NCBI GenBank assembly: GCA_028704435.1
Contig: JAQWFL010000003.1
Span: 1-64,000, forward strand
Reading direction: 5' to 3'
DNA from: Anaerostipes sp.
Lineage (GTDB): Bacteria > Bacillota > Clostridia > Lachnospirales > Lachnospiraceae
Length of the DNA: 64,000 nt
Shown here: in pieces, positions 8,567-17,293 of the stretch
Layout: the number at the start of each line of letters is the position of its first letter
Numbering within the stretch: the stretch's first letter is position 1
Translations under genes and position numbers: made by a program
The notes under the pieces: generated by a model
What the model was told of the DNA's origin: nothing
Database searches by the model: none
Seen by the model: only the letters and a program-made list of their open reading frames with translations

Positions 8567-9490
8567 TCATTCACTTTGCCCATACATATTGTGTTGTACC
8601 AATGCGGAATAATAATGACTGATAGTAGCCGGAGCATTGTAAAGTGCCGCCAGCAGATACTGCCTGATATTACGTACCTTCACGGTAGTCTCCTTCATAC
8701 AGCTCATCACATAACGGATGTGCTCTACATTCAGCTTCATCAACCGCTCTTTCACGATTTTGACTGGCTTATCATCCCCTGCAATCCTTATGGTCTGTCT
8801 GTTAGAACAGACTGTTTCCACTAAAATATCCAGAATTTCATTCAAAGCTTCCTGATCATATGGATAGTCCACCAACAAAGCATCCATAGCAAGCTGTTCC
8901 CAGAAGTACTTACGGTATTGCTCATATGCTTTCGCATCATATCCAGTTTCCAGTACGTTTTCTGAATGGATAGGATAGAACTCAGTCTCATTTATCTCAG
9001 TCTTATTACTATCAGTCTTATTAGGAGGTGGTTTTGACATTTCTGGAACTGTCTGTTTCCCTTCTCTTGAAGTGTCATTTTGACATCTCTTGAAATGTAT
9101 CCCTGACATTTCTGCAAGTGCACACTTATGAACCAATATCTTATCTGGCTTTCCAAGTCCCTGCCGGACTCTGGTAATCAGTCCGATTCCTCTCTTTTCA
9201 TCCAGCTCTGCCAACAGTGCACTGGCTTTTTTATTTCCACAGTTCAATGCCCGCATGATACTCTCTATCGTAAAATAGATATAGACCCTGCCCTCATCGT
9301 CAATCCATCCGTTCTGAATGGATAGCTGCATCCGGTCTAATAAAAGTCCATAGAGCAGTTTCGCTTCCGTAGACAGTTTTTCAAACATAGGCGATGTGAA
9401 TAGAATCTTTGGCACCTTGTAAAAACTGTATTGCTCCGCTTCCTGCCCATAATGGAATGGAAATACCAGAGGCTTTTCCTGATCCATCAT
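8567..9490 (-). CDS. RepA-type replication initiator of the ICE
   Basis: 307 residues. The N-terminal half (residues 20-125) is a RepA_N domain (YSFYKVPKILFTSPMFEKLS, TEAKLLYGLLLDRMQLS, GNKKASALLAELDE) that binds the origin as a winged helix. A linker rich in Asn and Thr precedes a C-terminal DUF6017-like region (residues 200-305). Initiators of this kind allow plasmid-like replication of the excised Tn1549-type circle. The stop is 26 bases before the antirepressor start, and its start overlaps the stop of the Cys-rich gene. Confidence 0.88.
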   Translation of the reverse strand: MMDQEKPLVFPFHYGQEAEQYSFYKVPKILFTSPMFEKLSTEAKLLYGLLLDRMQLSIQNGWIDDEGRVYIYFTIESIMRALNCGNKKASALLAELDEKRGIGLITRVRQGLGKPDKILVHKCALAEMSGIHFKRCQNDTSREGKQTVPEMSKPPPNKTDSNKTEINETEFYPIHSENVLETGYDAKAYEQYRKYFWEQLAMDALLVDYPYDQEALNEILDILVETVCSNRQTIRIAGDDKPVKIVKERLMKLNVEHIRYVMSCMKETTVKVRNIRQYLLAALYNAPATISHYYSALVQHNMYGQSE

Positions 9491-9738
9491 TTTTCTTTCA
9501 TTTCACGAAGGATTTTCACTAGGCAAAAACCAATACAGGGAGTATGTTTTCCATAAGGGCAGTCCCTGCAATTTCCATCTTGCTCAGCTTTAATCAGTCT
9601 ATCTTCCTTCTTTTCCTCAATCAGGTAATAGCATTTATCCAGTTCACAGCCTCGTTTCTTACCCAGCCAGAAATAGCAGTATTTGCAATTATCCGGCTTG
9701 TCCGCCATATAATGCGGGGCATGGTTATTCTTCTCCAT
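9487..9738 (-). CDS. Cysteine-rich small ICE protein, possible metal binding
   Basis: About 83 residues from ATG at 9738 (MEKNNHAPHYMADK), which has GGAGG at a good distance; a longer upstream extension in frame overlaps the preceding gene and lacks a ribosome site. Nine cysteines occur in pairs (CKYCYFW, CELDKC, CRDCPYGKHTPC, GFC), suggesting one or two zinc or iron-sulfur sites. Function unknown. It overlaps the genes on both sides by a few bases, so it belongs to the initiator operon. Confidence 0.75.
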   Translation of the reverse strand: MEKNNHAPHYMADKPDNCKYCYFWLGKKRGCELDKCYYLIEEKKEDRLIKAEQDGNCRDCPYGKHTPCIGFCLVKILREMKEK

Positions 9739-9922
9739 CTTCATCCTCCAAACTCCAGTCATCATCCTCCCAGCTACAGTCACCTGGCCAGTTCTCATCA
9801 CTGCACAAGTCACTAAGCCTTTCATCCGCTTTTGCACCTGCACGGACACAGGCAAACAAGATTACCGCACTTGCCACACCTACCGTTCCAAATATGATTG
9901 CTGCAACATTCATCTTCTTCAT
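9725..9922 (-). CDS. Small membrane protein with acidic tail, ICE accessory
   Basis: About 65 residues from ATG at 9922 (MKKMNVAAIIFGTVGVASAV) behind AGGAGAGG. One membrane segment at residues 5-25 is followed by a highly acidic tail with many Asp, Glu and Trp residues (SWEDDDWSLEDEDGEE). It overlaps the next gene by 14 bases. No function can be named. Confidence 0.65.
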   Translation of the reverse strand: MKKMNVAAIIFGTVGVASAVILFACVRAGAKADERLSDLCSDENWPGDCSWEDDDWSLEDEDGEE

Positions 9923-9997
9923 TCCAATCCTCTCCTTAAACGAAAAAAAGACACCTACAGACAATTACGGTCTATAAGCGCCCAAACAACATGCTTC

Positions 9998-12267
9998 TTA
10001 TTTTCTTTTCTTTCTCAAATAGAAAACTGATGTGCCCACACCACAAAGAGCCACTGCCATCATAAGTAACCAAATACCTACCTTACTGTTATCCCCAGTC
10101 TTTGGAGCATTCGTTACAGTCGTAGTGTCCTGCTTCGGAGTCTCAGTTCCCGTATCTGGTTTTGGTGTTTCCGTTTCTACCGGTTTCACCTCATCCTTCA
10201 TTACCACTTTCTGGATTTCTCCAGTATCTTTCACTTCAAAGCTTACATCTTCCGATACCAAATAGCCTTCCGGCGCACTCTCCTCATGAAGGGTGTACTT
10301 TCCGACTGGCAGTTTCTCGATATAATGTGCTTTTTCCTCAGAAGTCCAACTTTCTACTTCATTTCCAGCTTCATCAAAAATGGTCAGCTTCGCTCCAGGT
10401 AATTCTTTTCCAGTAGTCATATCCTGTTTGGAAATTTCTATTTTAGTCACATCATTTTCAAATACAAATTCGTAAGTGACCTCTGCTTCTTTCTCCCCTG
10501 CATACTCAAATGTGAAGTCCTGTTCTTCTCCTGATGTTACAAAACCTTCTGGAGCTTTGATTTCTTTCACATAATATTTGCCATCTACCGGAAGATCCGC
10601 AGTAAAATGAATCTCACCTTTTGTATCCGTTGCCTTCTGTTCAATGATTTCATCTTTTTTCAAAAGAACTTTTCCAGAAGCTGATTTGATATCCTCTCTG
10701 GAATAAAGAGCAAATACACAACCTTCCAGGACATTATCTGTGTTCTTTTCTTTCTTGATTACACGGATAGCCACTTTCTGGCGATTATTATTCCAGTCTT
10801 CATCAAACGTAACCACTGGTGTATCCTGGTCACGATAAGACAGATCAACTTCCTTCGGTTCCTCATCCAGAACATAACCATGTACTGTTTTAACCTCTTT
10901 CACATAGTATTTACCTACTGGAAGATTCTCTACCTTTGCAATTCCATTGTCATCTGTGGTTATGGTTGCCACCAGCTCATCTGCCTTATAATAATCTTCA
11001 CCAACACCATTCGCTGCTTTAATATCCTCTTTTGCATATACTTCAAAGGTTACTTTCGTCAGGTTTCCTGTGACATATTCAAAAATATGCTCGATGCTTC
11101 CTTTGGCTTTCTCAAGCAGTGAAACATTATCTAAAAACTCTCCCTTTTTGTTGATGATGCATAAGACGCTGCAAGATGAAGAAGAATTACTCTTGCTCCG
11201 GCTGGCAGGTTGCCATACTCGGAACTTTCAGAAAAGAAGCCATCATCGCCTGCCGCTTTTGTTCCATAATAGCAAACTTTAGCAAGTGATTTCGCATCAC
11301 CTAATTTACTGATGGAATAATTTCCGCTTCCGGGAGATGCTTTGGATGGTTCCACGCAATAGGCTTTTGCACTTACAGAACCAAAACTTACTGTAAATTC
11401 ACAGGTCAGATAACTGCCATATCCATAACTGGAATAGTAAATATCCTCTCCCTTTGTTACTGTTACAGCCTGCGCTGCTCTTGCCACTGTTCCATATGCT
11501 TGGAAAGTTACAGACTCCCCTGCCTGTAAATCAGCAATAGGGACTTCCTGTTCATTTGCCTGCTTCATAGCAGAATCTAAAGTAAGACCAGTCTCCTCAT
11601 CTATATAAGATTCTTCTGTAACTGGATTTTGTTCCTCTGTCTCTGCTAACTGCTCTGTTTCTGCTAACTTTTTTTCTGCTAACTGTTCTGTCTCTGATAC
11701 TGCTTCTTCCGCTGATTCTGCTTCTACCGCTGATTCTGATGGTACTTCTGTAACTGTTTCTGTTTGCAGCTGCGGCTCCGCCTCTCCATCATCCGCTTCT
11801 TCATCACCGTTGCTCTCAGAACTTCCAGAACCTTCACTTACATTTTCTGGTTTGACAGATGGTTCCTTCACAATCAATTTCCTGCTGATCTGATACTTCG
11901 GATGGTTCTTGTTTACTGGTTCCACATAATATACTGCAGTATAAGTATCTGCATGATCATTGGAAAAGTCCTGCTTCTTGTCATTCTTTGCCTCTTCAAA
12001 GGTTACTTTTACTTTTTCATCATCCATAATTTCAAGATTGCTGAAATCAATCTGGACATCAAACTTGTAACCAACCTCCATCTCATAATCCGTCGCAGTC
12101 ACAACTTCATCTGCATCCAGCTGTCCTTTTACTTCCTCATAAAGAGGCGGCTTACTCTCCTCCACCGGCAGTTCTGCCGCAAAAGAAGTCATGGGCTGCA
12201 TAAAGGAAGATAAAATTGTAACTGCTGTAAGAATGCCTGACATGGCACGTTTTACATTTCCTTTCAT
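9998..12267 (-). pseudogene. Cna-B type LPxTG-like surface protein, broken by frame disruption and probable internal deletion
   Basis: The upstream half (11131-12267) begins with a signal peptide (residues 10-32) and a Glu/Thr-rich stalk, then a domain ending GARVILLHLAASYAS, where the frame stops. From about 11145 another frame opens (KKGEFLDNVSLLEKA) and continues without a stop through three Cna-B/SpaA repeats (KYYVKEV.. type, near 10.9, 10.6 and 10.3 kb). It ends in a sorting signal: NAPKTGD, a membrane segment, then RKKRK. The domain between the two halves is missing compared with the usual ICE adhesin, so a deletion joined them out of frame. The 3' part has no start of its own. The intact protein would have been a sortase-anchored adhesin helping mating contact. 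Confidence 0.8.
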
Positions 12268-12705
12268 TCTCAAAATACCTCACTTTCTTCACTTTGGTTT
12301 TTTTAATGTTGTAACACCCCTTGCTTTTATGTCTTCATATCGGGTTCCTCCTTTCGCAAATTGTGTGCTGCGTATTTGATGGAAATCTTACATAACAGCA
12401 CATGGCTATAGCGGTATCTGCCCTGTGGCAAACACCGCTACACTTTCTACTGTTATATCTATTCGAGGTTTTGAGCTTTTCCTGTTTTCTTTCCCAGACC
12501 CGTTCCTGTTCCGGTTTCCTATGTGTCCGCAACGTTATCAGAAATTATCTGACCGCCGATCCAGTACGCAGAATGCATACCAGACCAGGTATCTATATCT
12601 GGGCAGGTTATGTAGTTTTCAAGGTGCAATGAAAGAAGTACTTCGACTCCTTTCACCTACCACACACTTGCACTGTTCTTTGGTAAGCACTCTATTAAAA
12701 AAGTT
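12268..12705. other. 438-base non-coding gap upstream of the surface protein
   Basis: No convincing gene. On the minus strand a good ribosome site (AAAGGAGGAACCC) is followed by only ATG-AAG-ACA-TAA, a possible vestigial leader. Open frames here lack ribosome sites and recognisable composition. It probably holds the promoter and leader of the surface-protein gene. Confidence 0.4.
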
Positions 12706-13155
12706 TTATATTTGATAAATTTTTCTTTTTGTACACTTCTTTTTTAGCTTTTCAAGTATCTGCCGCTTCCGAAACAAAATGATTCTCCTGCTTTTCCCCA
12801 GTTCCTGTGCAGTTTCTACCGTATTCAGATTCAGATAATAGAGACAGTAAACAATTGCCTGCTCATACTCTGTTAGTTCCCGGATCATCTCTCTAACCTG
12901 CTCTCTCATAAAATCTCGGAGCACAATATTCTCAACATCTACTTCGTCCGGGATAGATAAATCCGAATAAAAATTATTCCCCTGCATCGCTTCCAGGCTG
13001 TACACATGATGTTTTTGCTCTTTTTCCTTTTGGTACTTCTCTTTTCTTCGCATCTGATACCAACAAAGATAAACTTCCCTGGTTACCTCCACTAACGTTC
13101 CATCTTCCAAACGTATTCTGTAATGTTCTCTTTCCTTTGGCTTTCTTGTATTCAT
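12706..13155 (-). CDS. Sigma-70-like regulator of the ICE
   Basis: 149 residues from ATG at 13155 behind AGGAGATC. The C-terminal half has a sigma region 4-like helix-turn-helix (LTEYEQAIVYCLYYLNLNTVETAQELGKSRR), while a classical region 2 is not evident. Such truncated sigma-like proteins are common in Tn916/Tn1549-type elements and are thought to regulate transfer genes. It lies 15 bases after the stop of another helix-turn-helix gene of the same sort, so the two probably act together. Confidence 0.75.
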   Translation of the reverse strand: MNTRKPKEREHYRIRLEDGTLVEVTREVYLCWYQMRRKEKYQKEKEQKHHVYSLEAMQGNNFYSDLSIPDEVDVENIVLRDFMREQVREMIRELTEYEQAIVYCLYYLNLNTVETAQELGKSRRIILFRKRQILEKLKKKCTKRKIYQI

Positions 13156-13170
13156 TGCTATGATCTCCTT

Positions 13171-13782
13171 CTATTTCAGTACAATTTTCTTCATTCGTTT
13201 AAGTGCCTTCGCTATCGCATCTGACACTGCCGGACGGGTAATCCCCAGTTCATCCGCAATCTGCTGGTGGGTCTTTTCCATATAGAAATACTCCACAACT
13301 ACTTTCCTCTGTCTGTTGGTAAGCATCTGGAGCAGTTCCTCCATCATCTCCTGCTGTATTAGCCTATCAGCCAGACAATCACTTTGATCAGACAGTGCAT
13401 CCCAGTCTTCCGCTTCAGCACTATATGAAACCTGGTGCCCTTTTTCCTTCATATAAAAGTTATGAGAAAGCCTGTCCTCCCCTTCCAGCATCAGACGGAT
13501 ATACCATTTCTCCTGATCAAATAGATGTTCATCCACACAGATATCCTCTTTATTCGTTGCATAGGAATAAGACTTACATTCATTCACCGGAAAAACAGTT
13601 GCTCGATTCTTGATCTGATAAAGTGCATATCCATTTTTGTATACTGTAAGTTCTGCACCATTTCCCATAATTTCCTTTACCACAATTTCGCAATCCGATT
13701 CCCGTAACGCCCTGGCTGTTGGAAGCTTAGCTCCAGCCTTTGGTTCCTCTACTAAGTTCCGCAATTGTTCTAATGTCAGCAT
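13171..13782 (-). CDS. Sigma-like helix-turn-helix regulator of the ICE
   Basis: About 203 residues from ATG at 13782 (MLTLEQLRNLVEEPK), supported by GGAAGG; the frame extends nine codons further upstream without a better site. The C-terminus is a sigma region 4-type domain (LTNRQRKVVVEYFYMEKTHQQIADELGITRPAV). The N-terminal two thirds are not recognisable. It is probably a regulator in the same operon as the 149-residue protein downstream. Confidence 0.75.
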   Translation of the reverse strand: MLTLEQLRNLVEEPKAGAKLPTARALRESDCEIVVKEIMGNGAELTVYKNGYALYQIKNRATVFPVNECKSYSYATNKEDICVDEHLFDQEKWYIRLMLEGEDRLSHNFYMKEKGHQVSYSAEAEDWDALSDQSDCLADRLIQQEMMEELLQMLTNRQRKVVVEYFYMEKTHQQIADELGITRPAVSDAIAKALKRMKKIVLK

Positions 13783-13852
13783 ATCTGCCACCTTCCTGCC
13801 TCTCGGCAACGGGTGACACTGTGACTGGAATCACTTGGAAACTTGCGTGAAA

Positions 13853-13924
13853 AAGGCAGCAAAAAACAGCCTCAGGCCAACCCGTTTTTTTTAACGGGAG
13901 CCTTTGACTCCTCCTTGCTGCCTT
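13853..13924 (-). promoter_or_regulatory. Structured leader or terminator between a small gene and the sigma-like regulators
   Basis: A perfect 10-base inverted repeat (AAGGCAGCAA / TTGCTGCCTT) encloses a second hairpin (CCCGTT / AACGGG around an A run). On the minus strand the outer stem is followed by a T run (CCTTTTTC), as in an intrinsic terminator. The inner stem can compete with a GGCTCCC segment, so two folds are possible. This looks like an attenuator controlling the sigma-like genes; the mechanism is inference. Confidence 0.55.
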
Positions 13925-13939
13925 ATGAAACACAGACCA

Positions 13940-14098
13940 CTATCTTCTGGCTTTCTGTCGTTTTAACACATGAATTGATTTTTCTTCCTTTATAGAAACA
14001 TTCTTCTTTTGTTCCGTCGATTTGGAGAATACGGAGTAATCCCCCATAGCATCATAAGGAAGATACTGACGAAATTCGATTTTTTCCTGGATTGTCAT
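13940..14098 (-). CDS. Small ICE protein (52 residues), unknown function
   Basis: ATG at 14098 stands 7 bases after GGAGG, a near-perfect ribosome site. The product is MTIQEKIEFRQYLPYDAMGD followed by a basic, Ser/Lys-rich tail ending KRQKARR. No known domain is apparent. It lies just upstream of the structured element at 13.9 kb and may be the first gene of the regulatory operon. Confidence 0.6.
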   Translation of the reverse strand: MTIQEKIEFRQYLPYDAMGDYSVFSKSTEQKKNVSIKEEKSIHVLKRQKARR

Positions 14099-14270
14099 GA
14101 ACTCACCTCCTGGTCTCTGTCATATCCTGTGATTTGTTGTTTTCATTTGATATATCTAAGATATCGCATATCGCCCAAAAGCTCCCTCCGATGAATGTAA
14201 GGTAAGGAGCATTCTGATACGCAAAACATTACATCGCTGTAAAGTTTCATGAATCTGTCTAAAAAGAAGC

Positions 14271-14305
14271 AAAAAAATACCGTGCAGTTCAATCCCCTGC
14301 ACGGT
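14271..14305 (-). terminator. Intrinsic terminator after the XRE regulator
   Basis: On the minus strand a stem of ACCGTGCAG pairs with CTGCACGGT around a 9-base loop and is followed by ATTTTTTT. It begins at the stop codon of the XRE gene at 14306. Confidence 0.85.
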
Positions 14306-14659
14306 TTATGCTACTGATGTTTGTGATAATTGATTTGCCATCTTCATAATCAAATCTCTAGCTTCTGGATTCATCTTTTGAAGCATGTTAAGTAAAATTT
14401 CTTCATCCGGCGCCATATGTACCTCTGGTTGCGACACCCTCAAACGCTCTGGAACCAATTCATCTACCGGTATCATAAGCGCATCTGCTATTCTGAATAG
14501 CACTTGACTATTCATCTCCCTTTTACCATTCTCATACTCGGAAAGCATCTTAACAGAAATGTCTGCATCAAATGCCAACGTTTCCTGCGTTATTTTTTGT
14601 TTTTTCCTGACTGATCGAATGTTTTCGCCTAATATCTTGGCATCTGATTTCATCTTCAT
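14306..14659 (-). CDS. XRE-family transcriptional regulator
   Basis: 117 residues. The N-terminal 65 residues form a Cro/CI-type helix-turn-helix (LGENIRSVRKKQKITQETLA, then VKMLSEYENGKREMNSQVL). The remaining 50 form an acidic helical tail, probably for dimerisation. Start at 14659 has GGAGG 11 bases upstream; an ATG two codons later is possible. It has its own terminator and is likely a repressor of the ICE transfer or regulatory genes. Confidence 0.88.
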   Translation of the reverse strand: MKMKSDAKILGENIRSVRKKQKITQETLAFDADISVKMLSEYENGKREMNSQVLFRIADALMIPVDELVPERLRVSQPEVHMAPDEEILLNMLQKMNPEARDLIMKMANQLSQTSVA

Positions 14660-14715
14660 CTGTTAAGCTGCCTCCTTCCTTTGTATTTTTTCTTTCTGCT
14701 TTAAAACGACAAAAA

Positions 14716-14788
14716 AGCCGGAGCAGAAAGACATAACATACTTCTAATTTTCCAATCAAAAGTATCATCATGCGTTTCTACTCCGGCT
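14716..14788. repeat. Long inverted repeat upstream of the XRE gene
   Basis: 15-base arms (14716-14730 and 14774-14788) match at 13 of 15 positions around AGCCGGAGCAGAAA. Inside, a weaker CATACTT / AAAGTAT pairing extends the fold. It could be a transcript hairpin in the XRE leader or a terminator from the flank; there is no strong T run on either side. Confidence 0.5.
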
Positions 14789-15443
14789 TATCATCCATGA
14801 ACGATTACCGACACTAGGCGCTATCTATTAAACTTGAACTGCAATTGCTGACAAGTATACACCGATATTTTGATTTTTCAATTTTAAAAGTATTCTTCTT
14901 TTTTAAATTAAAATTAAATATGTAATATTATCTATCAAAATTTATCTATGTATCTTGCAAACAATTCTTATAAAATATCTAAATTATACTATGCAAACAA
15001 TATAAAATACGCCTAATTCACTTCCTTTCAATAATCACTCTTATCACTTTTTCATCATCAATATTCATTCTTCAAAATTATCATTTTCTAAAATTATTCA
15101 TAAATGTTAAATAGTGAAATAAGTATAGCACTTTCCGCATATATCGTAAATCAAAATCCGACAAGATTTCCCATTCCCATTAAATTATGTCTTTACCTAT
15201 AGATGCGTCTGGATGCATAAAGAAAGCACAGCCAAAGCAAGATACAAAGATACAGATTCTTCTGCACTGTTTCTGCTACGGCTGTGCTCGTATATCATAG
15301 AACCGGCAACGCTCGGATTACAGATATTCCTAATTCCAATCTAACTAACGGTATCGAATTACAAACAATCATCCCTGCGGCTGAATAACTACACTTCTGT
15401 GTTACCCTAGAAACGCTGCTCCAATTGTCTATCCGATTATTAT
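14789..15443. other. AT-rich non-coding stretch of the ICE
   Basis: About 650 bases without a supportable gene. 14.85-15.15 kb is very AT-rich with short direct repeats (AAAATTATCATT-like). 15.2-15.3 kb contains a loose inverted repeat (CACAGCC / GGCTGTG). This is the type of segment that can hold promoters, a replication origin or a transfer origin, but no specific site can be defined. Confidence 0.3.
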
Positions 15444-15647
15444 CTAATGGTCACACTTCATATCTGACTGAAATACAATATGATCAACTGGCACACCCAC
15501 CAGTTCTTCTACAATCTCTTCTGCTGTGACATAATCTTCTAATTTTCCCGACTTCACATGGAGGACAATTTTCCCATCCACAACAGTACGATTCCCTAAT
15601 CTCGCTCCTTTTCTTGGAGTTCTGACAATGTTATTCACGCCTTTCAC
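15444..15647 (-). CDS. Small ICE protein (about 67 residues), unknown function
   Basis: GTG at 15647 is preferred because GGGAGG lies 9 bases upstream; a TTG two codons earlier is too close. The product has a basic start (VKGVNNIVRTPRKGARL) and an acidic C-terminal half (DYVTAEEIVEELVGVPVD). No known family is evident. It is read from the leftward promoter at 15.8 kb, which faces the promoter of the XRE/ImmA operon, so it may be the product controlled by that switch. Confidence 0.6.
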   Translation of the reverse strand: MKGVNNIVRTPRKGARLGNRTVVDGKIVLHVKSGKLEDYVTAEEIVEELVGVPVDHIVFQSDMKCDH

Positions 15648-15751
15648 ACGCAAACACCTCCCTCGTAAATAAAATGTTACCCGAATCTACTTGCAACATC
15701 ACCTCTGTTCTAAATTTTTCCTGTTAAATAGAAGTATCTTCTCAAATTCAC

Positions 15752-15837
15752 TTGACATTGAGAAGTTTTAGAATTATACTGTTCTCAACTTCTCGAATGT
15801 ATGTTTGTATTATATATTGTGAACTTCGCATTGTCAA
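15752..15837. promoter_or_regulatory. Face-to-face promoters with shared operator repeats
   Basis: Plus strand: TTGACA at 15752, 17-base spacer, TATACT at 15775. Minus strand: TTGACA at 15837-15832, 17-base spacer, TATAAT at 15814-15809. The two promoters point at each other. Between and over them lie inverted copies of GAGAAGTT / AACTTCTC and related GAACTTC / GAAGTT sequences, probably operators for the XRE protein encoded downstream at 15913. The layout resembles phage-like or ImmR-type switches. Confidence 0.7.
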
Positions 15838-15912
15838 GTGAAGTTTATAACAATTTCATCATACCGAGAGAAATAAATATTAACCCACATTTTTAGAAAA
15901 GAGGAATCTACC

Positions 15913-16347
15913 ATGACTTTAGGAAAGAAGGTAAAACTAAGAAGAGACGAACTGAAGATTGGCCAGGCTCAATTGGGCGAATTATGCGGTGTATCTCGTC
16001 GCACCATTGTATCATATGAAACTGATAAAAGTCTTCCAAGAGAAAAATCCCTTAGAAAGCTCGCTGAGGCACTGGGCGTAACAGAATGGTACTTAACACA
16101 CGATGACTGCACTGAACCAACTGCCGGAATCAATGAAGAACCTTTTATTCAGGCAGCAAGAGATCAATTTGGGAAAAAGGGTGCCGAAGAAATGGCAGAT
16201 TTACTAATTAAGAATGAACAAATGCTTGCAGGCGGAACATTGAGTGAAGATCAAAAAGATATGTTCTTTGCTGCAATTTCAAAAGCTTATTTTATTAATA
16301 AGGAACATGCCCGGGAAAAATTCGGGCGCAAGAAAAGTGATAGCTAG
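15913..16347 (+). CDS. XRE-family repressor (ImmR-like)
   Basis: 144 residues. The N-terminal 65 form a helix-turn-helix (LGKKVKLRRDELKIGQAQLG, then SRRTIVSYETDKSLPREKSL). The C-terminal half is helical. It is followed 56 bases later by an ImmA-type protease gene. In ICEBs1-like elements such a pair controls excision: the protease cuts the repressor after DNA damage or quorum cues. It is driven by the plus-strand promoter at 15752, which carries probable operators, so it is likely autoregulated. Confidence 0.88.
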   Translation: MTLGKKVKLRRDELKIGQAQLGELCGVSRRTIVSYETDKSLPREKSLRKLAEALGVTEWYLTHDDCTEPTAGINEEPFIQAARDQFGKKGAEEMADLLIKNEQMLAGGTLSEDQKDMFFAAISKAYFINKEHAREKFGRKKSDS

Positions 16348-16403
16348 GCAAATATGAAACCCATTTTGCACTATCGAATAACCTGAAGGTGAGAATACTG
16401 CCT

Positions 16404-16964
16404 ATGACAAAAGACGAAATCACACGTATCGCACAAAAGTTACGAAATACCTACCACGTGACCGAACCTGAAAAACTCTGCCAGATCCTGGATATCTGGT
16501 ATGATTATATGCCAATGGGTACAGAAACGGACTGCATCAAAGGATTCATCAACCGGAGTAACCGCTGCTACTGTATCATCATCAACGATGATTTACCGGA
16601 AGAATTGAAACGAATCATCATGTTCCATGAGATCGGACATTACGCTCTCAAACATATGTCTAAAACCATCTGTACCTTCAAAGACTACGGTATCTATAAC
16701 GTAATCTCTGACACAGAGAATGAAGCAAATCTGTTTGTTGCCGAGTATTTACTGGATTCTGAGGAAACAATGCAGACGCTCAGAGAAACGAACTCGTTTT
16801 TCCAGACCGCGGCTATATTAAATGTACCTCCGGAGATACTGGATTACAAATGGCGAATGTTAAGTTATTATAAACGGCTTGCCGGACAATCTCCTATCCA
16901 GGTGAACAGTGACTGTTTGAAACGCATACAGATATCAGGAACTTCTGATTCCAATATTTATTAA
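16404..16964 (+). CDS. ImmA/IrrE-type metalloprotease
   Basis: About 186 residues from ATG at 16404 (MTKDEITRIAQKLRNTY), with GAAGGTGAG upstream; a GTG five codons earlier overlaps that site. The zinc site HEIGHYALKH is near residue 78 and is followed by ENEANLFVAEYLL, the third-ligand region of ImmA/IrrE proteases. It probably cleaves the XRE repressor encoded just before it, derepressing the ICE. The specific target is inferred from adjacency. Confidence 0.9.
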   Translation: MTKDEITRIAQKLRNTYHVTEPEKLCQILDIWYDYMPMGTETDCIKGFINRSNRCYCIIINDDLPEELKRIIMFHEIGHYALKHMSKTICTFKDYGIYNVISDTENEANLFVAEYLLDSEETMQTLRETNSFFQTAAILNVPPEILDYKWRMLSYYKRLAGQSPIQVNSDCLKRIQISGTSDSNIY

Positions 16965-17002
16965 CTGCTTTCCATAATTCCTACGTGAAAAGACAGATAT
17001 AG

Positions 17003-17230
17003 TTTGTTAATGACTTTACTTCATTAAAGTATACTCAATACACTACAACAGAAGCATACATATATATTCCGGAGGGAAGCAAAATCAATTTAGTTAAGAC
17101 TGGACAAGGTAAAGTGATCTGCAACGATTCCATAGTAGATTCAGAGTCACCTATGAAGGTGGAAGTTCATATTCCAAGTGCAATATGTAAAGTCACAATC
17201 AAAGCACAAAGAGGGCGATCATCCGATTAA
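17003..17230 (+). pseudogene. Gene remnant without a start codon
   Basis: An open frame of about 75 codons with protein-like content (AYIYIPEGSKINLVKTGQGK, PMKVEVHIPSAICKVTIKA). It follows an in-frame stop and has no ATG, GTG or TTG in a useful place. A GGAGGG motif lies within it but is followed by ATC. It looks like the C-terminal part of a beta-rich protein whose 5' end is lost. It could instead be a 48-residue gene whose start codon mutated to ATC. Confidence 0.4.
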
Positions 17231-17293
17231 GTATTATACATATACGGCAAATCATGAATCTATGGTTTGCCGTATGCAAATTCAAACCAATCT

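Noticed and set aside
12335-12532. A 65-codon frame upstream of the surface protein
   Set aside because: No ribosome site, no recognisable pattern, and overlapping frames on the other strand are equally long.
13727-13933. A 68-codon frame on the minus strand as a leader peptide
   Set aside because: It runs through the structured element at 13.9 kb, lacks a good ribosome site and has no protein-like composition.
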